Source: Lepisosteus oculatus (taxonomy: Eukaryota; Chordata; Actinopteri; Semionotiformes; Lepisosteidae). Taken from it: 64,000 bases of DNA. Below are positions 13,401 through 34,274 of the stretch, piece after piece (within the stretch, counting starts at the first letter, position 1; each line of letters opens with the position of its first letter). The position numbers and the translations under genes were made by a program. The notes beneath the pieces are model-generated. The model made no database searches. It saw nothing but the letters and a program-made list of their open reading frames with translations, and was not told the origin of the DNA. The stretch lies in NCBI RefSeq assembly GCF_040954835.1, contig NC_090712.1, positions 3,357,284-3,421,283 on the forward strand. Direction: 5' to 3'.

Positions 13401-13427
13401 TGCACGTGGGCTGGATGTCGCTGACAT
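1448..13427 (-). CDS. CLHC1: Clathrin heavy chain linker domain-containing protein 1, complete
   Basis: Eleven coding exons on the minus strand, in transcript order: 13427-13224, 12508-12321, 12186-12047, 11685-11484, 10904-10789, 10251-10152, 8377-8271, 6730-6556, 4319-4117, 2411-2232, 1644-1448. All junctions keep phase and have AG/GT borders; the sum is 1812 nt, 603 residues (human about 586). Residues 1-300 are helical and charged (for example FLDAVYAYIESEKEKLGCP, QRDTAELQAQLEKLRQ). From about residue 310 the protein resembles clathrin heavy-chain repeats: FIELFEAGKYEAAAFHAAKS, then PLLLFFQALT, ALQHGRVELVTHWI and MCQRGMISGAMEFICHCKSF. The start MSATSS lies two bases inside an acceptor, so a 5' noncoding exon is expected near the shared promoter at 14.4 kb. 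The protein ends DAKLMEHVFL. Its role is poorly known; a trafficking or ciliary role is suggested only by the clathrin-like repeats and by X-box-like promoter motifs. The eighth exon (6730-6556) is easily missed because it is short and GC-rich. Confidence 0.93.
5430..5740 (+). mobile_element. L2-type LINE, 3' fragment
   Basis: The plus strand encodes LQKLLVAPNSAARVLSRH followed by LTSLLWLPAEYWI, matching the typical end of L2-clade ORF2 (LQ..QNSAARVLT...SLHWLPV..RI). It is followed by a noncoding tail (TTTGAGATATT...GGTGCTTTATAGAATA) of the L2 pattern. It is a 5'-truncated, decayed copy inside a CLHC1 intron. Confidence 0.7.
5854..6207 (-). mobile_element. 5S rRNA-derived SINE (SINE3-like), minus orientation
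   Basis: Read on the minus strand, the high-coordinate end gives a 5S-like head (AGCTCAGCAGGTGTGAGCCT, then GTACCTGGATGGGAGACC), as in 5S rRNA GAAGCTAAGCAGG...TACTTGGATGGGAGACC. The body is shared with the copies at 8.5, 12.5 and 40.6 kb. The L2-like tail is missing here. It lies in a CLHC1 intron. Confidence 0.8.
6949..7460 (-). mobile_element. Two tail fragments of the 5S-derived SINE
   Basis: Positions 6949-6991 (TAATAATAATTCCTTACACT and following) and 7346-7460 (beginning near GACACTCCACTCAAAGCGCT) match the tail and 3' body of the SINE in minus orientation. The 355 bases between them do not. It is either one copy split by an insertion or two separate truncated copies. Confidence 0.6.
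8080..8245 (+). repeat. Degenerate dispersed repeat fragment
   Basis: The stretch carries the landmarks GGGACTGATGTCCATCACAGG and AAACATGCAAACTCCACACA, shared with the repeats at 9.1 and 23.6 kb. This high-copy fish repeat is often grouped with L2-type elements, but the class is uncertain from sequence alone. It ends 25 bases before a CLHC1 exon. Confidence 0.55.
8485..9290 (+). mobile_element. Dispersed repeat interrupted by a nested 5S-type SINE
   Basis: The outer repeat begins with the typical ATCCATTCATTTT and GGAGCCTATCCC (8485-8547). It resumes at 9039 with TATCCCAGCAAGCAGCGGGC and continues through ATGCAGACTCCACACAG to about 9290. The block between them is a 5'-truncated SINE. The hexamer TATCCC occurs at both joins (8542-8547 and 9039-9044) and looks like a target-site duplication. 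Confidence 0.75.
8548..9038 (+). mobile_element. 5S-derived SINE, 5'-truncated, with L2-like tail
   Basis: The body has the landmarks CCCCAGTATAGTGAC, CCTTCGGATGAGACG and GGCCAAATTTCCCATTGG. The 3' end reads GTAAAGCGCTTTGAGTGGAG, then AAAGCGCTATATAAGTGTAA, and finishes in an ATT microsatellite. The truncation falls just after the 5S-like head, as expected for LINE-driven reverse transcription that stopped early. Confidence 0.8.
10633..10788. other. Intron stretch with a short direct repeat
   Basis: GTACGTCACTCATGGA occurs twice within 24 bases (from about 10722 and 10749), directly beside the CLHC1 exon 10789-10904. No feature is recognised. Confidence 0.4.
11289..11483 (+). mobile_element. 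LINE 3' end (CR1-like, class uncertain) abutting a CLHC1 exon
   Basis: The stretch has the landmarks ACATTTCTTTACACGAAGAG, TGAGCTTGTTAAAGAAGCGA and GACCTCCTCTCGTCTGTA, a widespread fish and lower-vertebrate LINE 3' end. A second copy of the family lies at about 23.85-24.0 kb. The element runs up to the intron side of the exon ending at 11484, so it supplies most of the donor-proximal intron sequence. Confidence 0.6.
12551..13108 (-). mobile_element. 5S rRNA-derived SINE, near full length
   Basis: This is the most complete copy. On the minus strand it begins at 13108 with GCCATATCACCCTGCAGCTC, then GAAGCTCAGCAGG and GTACCTGGATGGGAGACCTC, closely tracking vertebrate 5S rRNA (GCCATACCACCCTG...GAAGCTAAGCAGG...TACTTGGATGGGAGACC). 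The body is unrelated to rRNA, and the 3' end is the L2-like GTGCTATAAAAGTGTAAGGA plus ATT repeats at 12551. The structure fits the SINE3 class (5S promoter head, LINE-related tail). It lies in a CLHC1 intron. Confidence 0.88.
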
Positions 13428-13493
13428 ATCTATGCAAACCACAAAGATTTAAATTAACAATACGCAACAGAAAGGAGGTAGAATTGGTTATCC

Positions 13494-13970
13494 ATCCATT
13501 TTCAGGAACTGCTTCTTCCTTAGGCAGTCCAGATGCAGCCAGCACAGTCTAACATGGCAGGCCGGGGGCTCAAGGCAGCAGGAACACCAGTCTGTCTCAG
13601 TGCACGCGTATCCTCTGATCTGGAAGAGCATTGAGCCCAGAATGGGTCCCTGTGTCACACCCCTGCTTACACCCAAGCCCAAGGTTGTATGGGCTGTCGG
13701 TCTATCATTTCCAAATCTTTACTTGTTATAGAGTCAACACCAATTGGTTTCCTGAGTCAGATCTGCTCCCTGTTTTTATGTATAGGTGTGACTCTTGCAG
13801 TGCTTCAAGCTATACAGAGTCATCTCATTCTAAGTGAGAGCTGCAATTCATAACCACTCCGCTGAATCTGGACAGCTGGTGCAAATTCAAACCAGACAGA
13901 GTCACGCTGGAACCCAGCACCCTGGAGCTGTGAAGTGGCTAACGATGTTCAACCACTTCACCACCAAGCC
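13494..13970 (+). repeat. Decayed dispersed repeat region
   Basis: It begins with ATCCATCCATTTTCAGGAAC, the head motif of the repeat at 8.5 and 23.5 kb, and its far end (GAACCCAGCACCCTGGAGCTGTG) resembles that family's tail. The middle is not recognisable; one minus-strand frame reads VTQGPILGSMLF, faintly like a reverse-transcriptase motif. It is probably a mosaic of old LINE or SINE pieces in the CLHC1 5' intron. Confidence 0.4.
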
Positions 13971-14373
13971 GCCTTATTCAAAGACGTTGCCAAGAAAGAT
14001 TTTGTTGAAAAATACGCCGTCGCTAATTGTCTTTAAAAAATTAAGATCATTATAACGAGTAAAAATACATCCATCTACTGAAACAAAAATGAGTCATAAA
14101 TAATATGTGGCATATTTAAAACGATCACATTTTGATGCAACAGGCAAATGTTCTTTTGTTCAACAAATCTTAACGCGCGCAGCTCATTTTTTAACCTTAA
14201 TAGTGTAGTCGGCATAAAATGTAATCGGTTTCGACATTAAATGAGTTAAGCAACTTAAATTTTGAAACGTATTTACGCTACCTCTATTTATTAAATCATT
14301 ATTTTTTTATTTTACACAAACTTGAGAAATTCTTTCTCGTTCCTGTTGAATGACAACCAAGACCGCACATCCA

Positions 14374-14460
14374 TTACGTCAGCCACTTCAGTTTACTATG
14401 GTAACCAGGGCGTTGCTAAGGAAATCGCTCTCCTGCAAAGCTTTGTGGGAAATGTAGTTT
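14374..14460. promoter_or_regulatory. CLHC1/RPS27A divergent promoter: CRE-like, X-box-like and ZNF143-like sites
   Basis: Within 90 bases there is TTACGTCA (14374-14381, CRE/ATF-like), GTTTACTATGGTAAC (14391-14405) and GTTGCTAAGGAAAT (14412-14425), both resembling the RFX X-box GTTGCCATGGAAAC, and CTTTGTGGGAAATGTAGTTT (14441-14460). The last is the reverse complement of the ZNF143/Staf type ACTACA(A/T)TTCCCA. The cluster lies between the start codons of two divergent genes. Assigning factors is inference from motif resemblance. Confidence 0.6.
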
Positions 14461-14630
14461 ATCACCCAGTGGGACATTTTAAGAAGGTACAGGTCTGTCA
14501 TAAATGAAAACGAAACAATGGCACAAATAATAGATAATTCATTTTCATACTGATTATCCGGTGCCTGTTTTAGAATTATGCGGACAATAAATCAGAGAAG
14601 TATTTTGTCTATGAATAAAGACGTATTCAG

Positions 14631-14650
14631 AACTACATCTCCCATGAACC
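14631..14650. promoter_or_regulatory. Second ZNF143-like site in the divergent promoter
   Basis: AACTACATCTCCCATGAACC matches the extended ZNF143/Staf pattern ACTACAATTCCCA(G/T)(C/A)ATGC at most positions. It lies about 170 bases from the first site and in the opposite orientation, nearer to RPS27A. Confidence 0.55.
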
Positions 14651-14856
14651 TTGTTTTAACTATTTTTTATGAATCTGTAGTATACTTCTGTAATTGTGAA
14701 TTTATATGTGTGTGAAAAATCTTGAGTTTAAAATAAAATATTAAAGCAGTTGATTGTTTCCAAATTATTCACAGTCCATATTTTCCTTCAGGCAGTGGTT
14801 TAGCCATCTAACCCCTGCTCAGTGGGTCAGAAAACCCCGTGTCGCGGATGGAAAGC

Positions 14857-14886
14857 CCTCTTCTCATGATCCACCATTAGCGGGAG
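14857..14886 (+). other. RPS27A: Candidate noncoding first exon of RPS27A
   Basis: A pyrimidine-rich start (CCCTCTTCTC) like the 5' TOP tract of ribosomal protein mRNAs is followed by GGGAG and a donor-like GTTAGT at 14887. The coding exon has an acceptor TCTGTAG ending at 15002, 17 bases before the ATG. This fits one short noncoding exon and a short first intron; the exact start is a guess. Confidence 0.45.
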
Positions 14887-15019
14887 GTTAGTGGCGAGTA
14901 TGAGCTCCTAGATTAAATTGCAAATTCTTAAATAAATGTAGAAGTTATTTCACTATTTTACAGTAGAGTTTAAAACCTTACGTTGTCTGTTCTCATCTGT
15001 AGGTGGATTTGGTTCCAAA

Positions 15020-17839
<2,820 letters not shown>

Positions 17840-17856
17840 ACAGGCGGACTGGAGTT

Positions 17857-17862
17857 AATAAA
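17857..17862 (+). terminator. RPS27A: Poly(A) signal of RPS27A
   Basis: AATAAA 18 bases after the stop, giving the very short 3' UTR typical of ribosomal protein genes. A second AATAAA at 17897-17902 could serve instead. Confidence 0.8.
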
Positions 17863-17902
17863 ACATTCAAACCGTTCAGGCCTTGTGCTTCTTTACAATA
17901 AA

Positions 17903-18643
17903 CTGCTTGGGGGGGGGGTTAAACAAAGGTATTACAGTTATTTATAGCTTAGTTATTCCTAGTAATTTTTAGCTAATTGTGAAGACCACCATTACCTTTT
18001 GAAGGCTAGTATAGTTTTCTTTGATTTAAGGGGCAGGGCTAATGCCATCTAAAACCACCATCTCAACATGGATTCTTTGAAGCCTGGAAAAGTAGCTTCT
18101 CGTTTTTATTTTAAATTTCCTTAAAAACCTATTGCTTGAGAGAACCTTTGAAAGCATTAATATAAACTTGTAACCAGTTGGTCAAAACACCATAAACCCC
18201 ATGTTATTCTTTGAATGTACAGCAGTAATTGGAGTCTCTGATCCAACAACTTTCTCTAGACGATCAAGTTGGTGAAATTTCTTTGACCAAAACAAATTCA
18301 AATTCTTAGCTCGTGATTTACAAGTATTAAGTTTTTGAACACTATAGAACATCCACACTAACATCTCTGAAACAAGTTGTAAGTAAGGGAAAAATTCACA
18401 AATCAGTTGATGGGAGTTTTAAGGTTTAATACAAGGATATAATCAGCTCCGTTATTTACAGCATAATTTTAAAGCATGGAGGAAAACCATGAATTAAAAT
18501 TGCAACCAAGACCATCCATGGTCTTTAGTTTAATTTAAGACTCTTAACACGTATTGGGGATTTTACATTCCTTGATTGCAGCTTTTAATTCTGTTGAATA
18601 AATGTTGGAACAAAGTTGGAAAGAGTCTACATAGACACCTGGC
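17903..18643. other. Tail-to-tail interval of RPS27A and MTIF2
   Basis: No gene. The right part is the MTIF2 3' UTR. Minus-strand AATAAA occurs at 18105-18110 and ATTAAA-type hexamers lie nearer the stop (for example 18424-18429). A G-tract follows the second RPS27A poly(A) signal at about 17910. The two transcripts converge with less than 250 bases between candidate ends. Confidence 0.5.
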
Positions 18644-27274
<8,631 letters not shown>

Positions 27275-27918
27275 CCTCACCCCGCAAGATCTCGGCGGCG
27301 AACAGTGGCCGTCAGACACCGCTTTGAGCGCTCATTGAAACCAGCCAGGCTGGACACGTAGACAGTTTTATTTTCAGTGCTAACCAAAATAAAAAAAAAC
27401 GTGACATTAAGTCAAACACTTACTTTTGTAAGTACTTTTATACTTATTGTATATTACATATACAGTTAACCACACCATTAGACCATTTAATAGAACAATC
27501 ACTGCAACATTCCGCTTAGAAAGAGATTACCTTGATATTTAATTTCGTTTCTTCTCAATTTCAGAAGTTTCTGCAATAACTCAACCATTATATGGATACA
27601 GTTTATCCGTATAGCTTATCTCATCTTAACAAATATCATACACCCTTACTGCAAATCGGCTAGCTTAGCATTTGTTGCAGTTGGACAATTTCGCTGTTAA
27701 GCGGTGGTTAATGCCTTTACTCACACGTAGTGCAGCGGTCACGCAGCTTTAAAACCCGGGAAGGATTTACATTCACAATGGATTATAATTGAGATAGTTC
27801 ACCTCAGACTCAGACGTGTAATTCAGTTGTCGCTGTACCAATTCGCATTCTAGCTCGGATGCTGCACTGGCTTACTTAATCGCCGCTTCCCAGGAGTCAT
27901 TCTTCTGCAGCTGTGGGC

Positions 27919-27951
27919 GCCGCCATGACACCGGACCCACAATGCACCTCT
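27919..27951. promoter_or_regulatory. MTIF2/PRORSD1 divergent promoter: YY1-like and ZNF143-like sites
   Basis: GCCGCCATGA (27919-27928) resembles the YY1 core. ACCCACAATGCACCTCT (27935-27951) fits the ZNF143/Staf site (CCCAYMATGCAYY). They lie between MTIF2 (minus, start 27274) and PRORSD1 (plus, start 28106), 150-190 bases from the PRORSD1 ATG. The rest of 27360-27880 is AT-rich with nothing recognised. Confidence 0.6.
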
Positions 27952-28105
27952 TTCCTCGCAGCCCGAGCACCATAGAGACTCAGCTGCGGGTCAGCAACCT
28001 CTCAGGTCTCTACAGGGGTTCCCGGTGCATGCAGCTGTCACCACAAGTCAGGAAAACAGGCATTTCAGGCTCTACTGATTAAAAACCCAACGGGACGTAG
28101 GAAAC

Positions 28106-28990
28106 ATGGGGTCTAGCGAGCTTCGAAAAGAATTGGAGGATTATCTTAAAAACCTGAATATTGAAACAGTCTGCGTGGAACACCCGGAGGTATTAATTCA
28201 TTTTGCAACATTTCTGAAAATCGTTTGTATTCGCAAGTGAAGTTAACTGTCGATCAAAGCGGTTTCAGTGTCAGCAGTCTAGGAAACTCGGGCGTCTCAG
28301 GCTCTACAGCAACACCTGCGTTGCTTGCGGATCTTATTCTGTAAAGAAAACATCTGATTTCATACAGTTTCAGAAACTTTGACGTGTCAATACTACCAAG
28401 TGAATAGCAACTTGTTGACAGCGGGGGGCGCAGTTACGTTCAGGATTCTAATGCGATGAGTTTTCTATTGAATACATTTAACAAATCCGTTTTCCTAATT
28501 ACGGAACATGTTATGGCTTATATGGCACTTGAACCGAATGTGATCGGTTAATATGAACCACTGGGTTTGCTCTGCAGTTAACTATCGCAGGCCATTTTGG
28601 GCACAAAGCCCGCAGTTTCCTGCAGAAACCTTGCCGTAAGAAAACCGCTGGGGGGCGCCCTGGCACTGAGCAAACTTGAGTAACAGCATGAGGACAGACC
28701 AGCAGTCTCGCCCACTGCATGGATGGAGCTTCGGTCCCGTGTTGATGTGCAGAAAACTCCTGGGCAGCTTTTACTGCCATAGTCGAGCAGTAGTTGAATA
28801 CCTTAAAAAAGGGCAGTGTGCCCATTTTCCACAAGAATATGGAGGAATGTTTGTAAGAATATAGTCCACAGGGTAATCCGTTGTAGAAATGTAACTATTA
28901 CACAAATACACTTTTAGGGAGAGTGTATTTTTGGCTGCAGGCGTCCAGTATTTTCTAGATTGAGAGCAGCACCATGTCTTCCTGAGGTTC

Positions 28991-29022
<32 letters not shown>

Positions 29023-29597
29023 CATCAAGGGTAAGGATGTGCTCTTGCCCGAGTTCATTGCCTCTTACAGTGTTGAGCAGTAGGGCCTGCAGCGAAGGGC
29101 CCGGTCCCGGGGGAGACGGGTTCGAAGGCCTCAGAGTGACGCCGGCCCCCCTGCTCGTGTCCCGCCAGGTCTTCACGGTGGAGGAGATGATGCCGCACGT
29201 GCAGCACCTCGGGGGGGCGGTGAGCAAGAACCTCTTCCTGAGGGACAAGAAGCGGAAGGGCCTGTGGCTGGTCACGGCCCGGCACGACCGGCGGGTGGAC
29301 CTCTCGGCGCTGGCCGGGCGGCTGGGCCTGGGCAGGGGCGCCCTGCGCTTCGCCGACGAGGCCGCCATGCTGGAGGCGCTGCGGGTGGGCCAGGGCTGCG
29401 CCACGCCCCTGGCGCTCTTCTGCGACCGCGGGCGGCGCGTCCGGCTCGTGCTGGACAGCGGCCTGGTCAGCGAGGGCCACGACCGGCTGTACTTTCACCC
29501 CATGACCAATGCGGCCACGATGGGGCTGAAGCCGGAGGACTTCTTGCGCTTTTTAGAGGAAACTGGGCACGAACCCATTCTTGAAAGCTTCGAGTGA
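28106..29597 (+). CDS. PRORSD1: Prolyl-tRNA synthetase-associated domain protein, complete
   Basis: Two exons, 28106-28189 and 29169-29597, 513 nt, 170 residues (rodent orthologue about 169). The single YbaK/ProX-type domain is a stand-alone relative of the editing domain that hydrolyses mischarged Ala-tRNA(Pro). Visible landmarks: start MGSSELRKELEDYLKNLNIE, then EEMMPHVQHLGGAVSKNLFL with the lysine of SKNLFL expected in the active site, KGLWLVTARHDRRVDL, GCATPLALFCD and YFHPMTNAATMGL, ending ILESFE. Exon 2 is very GC-rich and is preceded by an ATT microsatellite (28989-29022). It is divergent from MTIF2. In human the locus is recorded as a pseudogene (PRORSD1P); here the frame is intact with good splice sites. 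Confidence 0.95.
28989..29022 (+). repeat. PRORSD1: ATT microsatellite in the PRORSD1 intron
   Basis: About eleven TTA units, ending ATCATC. No SINE body is attached upstream, unlike the ATT runs at 9.0 and 40.7 kb. Confidence 0.85.
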
Positions 29598-29635
29598 GCT
29601 ACAGTTCTTAGTAGAGTAAAGCTGCGAGCAGATGG

Positions 29636-29641
29636 AATAAA
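29636..29641 (+). terminator. PRORSD1: Poly(A) signal of PRORSD1
   Basis: AATAAA 39 bases past the stop codon, the first hexamer on this strand. Confidence 0.75.
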
Positions 29642-32600
29642 CACTCCGTATGGGGGTTGAATTTGACCCTTTCTGTTTTGTTCTGGCTCCAGAGGCATCT
29701 AGCCCATTGTTTTCTCCAAGCAGGATTGTTTCCAGGTGCTCTGAGCGAACATGCTGCAGAGCTCTTCAGAAAAAGCTCAAAATTTCCCAGAGAAGATTGT
29801 GCGTGTTGTCAAAGGCGCGGTTCTTTAGAAATCACACAGTGAGCAGTGTGCTTTCGCCAATTCCCATTTTCACTTCTGTTTTTCCAACTGCAGGCTTTGG
29901 AGAAGTCTCATCTGGACTGTTTTAAGGTCCGGGTTGTGCAGGGGGAAGTAAGTTAGTATACAAAACGGGAAGGGTTCACCCAGAGCAGCGTTCGCTGGAA
30001 AACATCTTTCTGTGATATTCTTGTGGTCTGTATCTTATGTATTAAACCTTTAGACCAAAATATTTAGGCCTTTACGCAGTACCTTCTGTGAACCGGGTTT
30101 AAAAAAAATGTTTTTCTATTTCAAAGATGAATGGTTTCCTTAACTAAACTGCAGAGAATAGTTACACAAGTCCAAGAGGCCATTCTAACCCATGATATTT
30201 CTGATGTTAAGAACTGTATTGTTTAAAACAAAAAAACAAATTGCATTTCATTGGGATGTGTTGTAAGGCCCACTTCCCCCCATAAATGAGCTGAAAATGA
30301 AACCAGCAACCACAGACTGACCCTGAAGTGACTGAAGAAATATGCTGTTGCAGATTTTGCATGAATGGGTAGAGATGTTGTGGGCCGTGTCTGTGAGTAA
30401 TATCTCGACTATGCAGTAAAACCTATCCGCAGCGCACTGGATTTGCAGTCTAATATGCAGGAGAATTTGGAGAGCCACCACAACTCCACCCCCATCATGA
30501 CTGCTGCCTCAGATCAAAGACCTGGTCTAGCAGCACTGTGAATTAAAACTCACCGAAATGACCAGGCTAGGAGTGAGGCCTATTATCTGCAATCCAGGAA
30601 GTGTCTGCACATTGCACCCTGTGCAAAGCGTATGAAAGAAAAAACATGTGGTCCTGTGCCATCGCCACAGCAGACCACATCTGTAATCCCGAGTCTAGTG
30701 TTCCACAGCACCCCAGGCTACTCCACAGCCCACGCTTGCGGTTTACTGATGAAGAAAGAAATCAAAGGGGCCCTTTAACTTTTTTCATACGTACTGATTT
30801 TTATTTCATTTTTTTTTTAACAAAGGGTAACCAAGAGTTCTGACTGGGGGATCCCCCTTTGAAGTGATCGCTTTCAAAAGGGAGCCCACAATTTATCCCG
30901 ACGCCACAGCAAATCCAGTTTCAGTAAGGCTCCTATTAGCAACAATAATTCAAAGCAGTAATGCAGGATGATAGATTGAAAAGTCAGTTGGGACCTTTGC
31001 ATCGATGAGAGCAAGACTGCTTGTTGCGTGCCAATATTTTTGCCTGCATAGGGTTTATCATGGGGACTCCCTGGATAATCTGTGAGAACACTGTCTGGGA
31101 AAACAGGGGAATTACAAGTGTCTGTTTATCTGAAAAGCAAATCTGCAAATGATAGTGATAATGGGTATCACAAAACTGGAAGGTTTTTTTTTATTGAGAA
31201 GTTCTTTACAAGCTCAATTTTTGGCATGTGTACTGCAGTCTTTGGAATCAGACATTCCATTTTTTAGGTCTTCATTTTAAACTTTTGATCTTTGTGAATA
31301 TCATATGTACTTACCTTTTCTGAGATGATCTTTGAAAACCTTACCAGGTGAATGCACCGTGCATTAAGAAGGCATAAGGAAGATCTTAACAATGCAAGAC
31401 TTACAATCCCACTACTGTAATGTAGTTGTACACAGAACAAGATTTTGCTGAAGTGTTGAGGTATGACTGTTGCTCTCTGAGGTTTTTTCACCCTCACTCA
31501 CAATATATACAGGAATGTGGGAGTAAAAGAGATCAATGACAAACAGGCACAGAAGAAAAGGAAGGTGAGAAAGCATGCATTTCACAGCTCTCACAATCTG
31601 ATGCATTTTTGATGGAATTAACGATTAACTTAGTCTGGGTTTGTGTTTAACAGGCCTGGTCAAAGGAGGAGGTCTAGTCTGAGATGTTTTTCCTGCAGTG
31701 AAAAAGTGAACTAGGTCCCTGTATAAAAATAGTGCTAACATTGCCTTACCCATTTGCAATTAGGTCTTCTGTACACTAAGTAAGTGTGCAACTCGCTTTC
31801 AGATTGCAAGAGATGATTTAATGATGAATGACCTAAAAAAGCAATGATGAACCATAAATAAAGGGGGGTGGATGCCATTAAGTACAGGACATAGAGACAT
31901 ATATTGTCCCATATGTGTTGGTCTATTCAATTGTTAAACATTGATTACAAGTTCAAAAATATATTTTTTTTAATTCTGCAAAGTTATTCAATTCAAGTTA
32001 AAATAAGGTGTCTGCAGTGTAAACATTTTCAGTTTCAGAATGGGAAGAACACATTCCTGCAACGGAGGTTTCTTCCTAAGGGACACTGAAAAGCTGACCG
32101 GAGTGCCACACAGAGGTACATGAACTCTGCAGCTGGTGTAGCTTTTTACAGAAGGGAACCAGACTGGCTCTGGGAAACCTCTTTTGTTGAGTGAAGCAAG
32201 CCATATCAGAAAGAGATTATTATTACCATTATTACTGTTATTCCTGAACCTGAGAAGAAGGTAAAGCACCTCGATTTACCAGCTAAATAACTGTGGAAGA
32301 GGAACAATAAGGTCTTGGGGACAAATCGGGAATCAGACTATCTGGAAAGAGAAGTTTCAACTTTCAGCGTACTTTGATTGTGAAAGCAAACCATTTTAAT
32401 CCTCAGACTCAGCAGGGCAATCCCTCAACAGAGTCTTTCACAACCATTAGAAACAATATTTTCAGCATCTCGCCTGATATCATAAACCTCCCACTGTGTA
32501 CTGTCTGTACGTGGTGAGGAGAATCTGTTGCTGTTAGCACAGGATCAGAATCCTCATCAGACATTTGCTTCAGCTGCCCATTTGATCTTGTTCAAATGAA

Positions 32601-34170
32601 AACAAAGGAAACCTCAGTTATAACAGTGCAAGGTTACAAAACGGGGTACGGAACAGGTGTGCAGAAAAAAACAGCTGTGATTTGCATGAGATGCAATGAT
32701 TACACAAAAGCCACAGTAAGCATTAATAGTTGCCCACATCAAACACCTTTATGTGAAAAAGTGAAAAAGGAAATGAACTATACATAGTCACAGTCATTCA
32801 CTGTATAATGATATTTAGAATGAAGGAATACCACCTGCAACTTCACTCAAGAAACCACCTCTTCCACATGATTGTATCCAGAGGTTGAAGATACAGTAAG
32901 TCATACATTTCAGCACACACAACCTTTGTAGCAACAATTCAAAGGAAAGCGATTTACATTTTCTCATAGTGTTAACAGTATTTTGGTATGTCTTACAAAA
33001 ACAAACAAACTAGAAAGGAGAACTTGCAGCAATACCATTTTTCTTGAGGGAGAAATGCGTTGATTGCTTCATGCAGCACGTGGTCGAGCGGCTTGGGTGT
33101 CCACTTACATTTGTGCAGATCTTTTATACCCCAGGCTCAGCAGTTCAGCACAATTAACACTTGCGTACACATGCTTCTCATTTACAAAGAGAGCAAATGG
33201 TAAACTGGTAAGTCTGGCAAAGGCTACACACAAGATATGGCTGAATCTTTAGGGTCCATAAAAAGCTTGTGTTCTTTACCACAAATCAGTCTTGGCACAG
33301 AAAATTGGTCCATGTAAGTATGCATTATTAGCAGTATGTAAAATCCAGATAGCAGTGCAATTTGCCGTAAAAGTATGTTAAAAAAGAAAAAAAAAACTCT
33401 TCACAATATACTTCTTGGAGGGAGTCCCATATTGCTCCTTGATTCAAGGAAAGGGGAGAAATCTAGCATTTTCTACTGAAGAAGGGTTTTCGTGTTTTAT
33501 TTTCAAGACAGGATTTACACACTAATTTCTCAGTGAAGACCGTCTCAGTAGAGCAGAATTAAAGGCTTCAAAACGACAGCTTGAAGGTCACTTTTCTCTC
33601 TGAGTAGGAGGCAGACAGAAAAAAGGTTGAAAGAGAGGCAGAGAATAAGCAAGTTAGAACTACAGCACAGACGCGTACAAAAGGACAGACAGTACAGAAA
33701 GGGCATGCGCTCGAGCACAAGGACTGGGGAGCTTGGCGAGTTCCAGCCCCTGGACAATGAAGCCATGCGCTACTGTGTGAAATGACACTGTGGAGAGCTA
33801 CTGAACGATAACACTTGGCTAACTTTCACAGCCAGCTGCTCGTTTTAATTCAACACATAAGAACGGCTGAACCATCAAGCTTGGCAAATGGAAAAAAGAA
33901 AATGCATTGCATATGAAGAAGCTATGGCATGGACACTTGTGCAAAGCAAAACCCCAGGTGCCCCTGCAGAGGCATGCAGATGAGAGGTCCAGCAGTGCAG
34001 CTCAGCTTGTTTTTTACTTGGGTGAAAAGACAAAGCCAATTCGAAAGCAAGCACATACAGTGTTATACCCTTGTTACAGAGTGCATTCTGTATGCCGTAC
34101 GGGATGCTGTTAGTCTGTTAACTGGGGTTTTCCCCACCTTGCCCATGAACACTCTGTGCAAGAAACTCAC
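29642..34170. other. PRORSD1/CCDC88A convergent interval, probably CCDC88A 3' UTR in part
   Basis: No coding sequence could be supported. Several minus-strand AATAAA hexamers are present, the nearest to the CCDC88A stop at 33496-33501, which would give a 3' UTR of about 700 bases. Further left the sequence is AT-rich with short simple runs (for example around 32217-32240) and nothing recognised. Confidence 0.45.
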
Positions 34171-34209
34171 CACTTAAGCCCACTTTTGATGGAGGCAGGG
34201 TGGCTATGT

Positions 34210-34274
34210 TTAGGAGCTATGTTGCTCCGCAGTCCTGCCTTTTGACTTTCTGCGCTCTTGTAAACCATCCACAT
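34210..34274 (-). CDS. CCDC88A: CCDC88A canonical last coding exon (Girdin-type C-terminus)
   Basis: With the A left over from the donor at 36652, this exon reads [21 protein letters not shown], stop. The recalled human end is NVDKVQESR, NSKSRSREQQSS, stop: same length and same stop position. The acceptor is TTTGTTCTGCAG. A consensus donor (GTGAGT) occurs after 34171, 39 bases past the stop, so the mRNA may be spliced once more in the 3' UTR, or may run on to the poly(A) signal at 33496. No tyrosine is present. Confidence 0.85.

Noticed and set aside
27275-27319. In-frame upstream ATG extending MTIF2 by 15 codons
   Set aside because: The downstream MSAKALFRLEALLR start gives a better mitochondrial presequence and the usual family length. 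The upstream start cannot be excluded.
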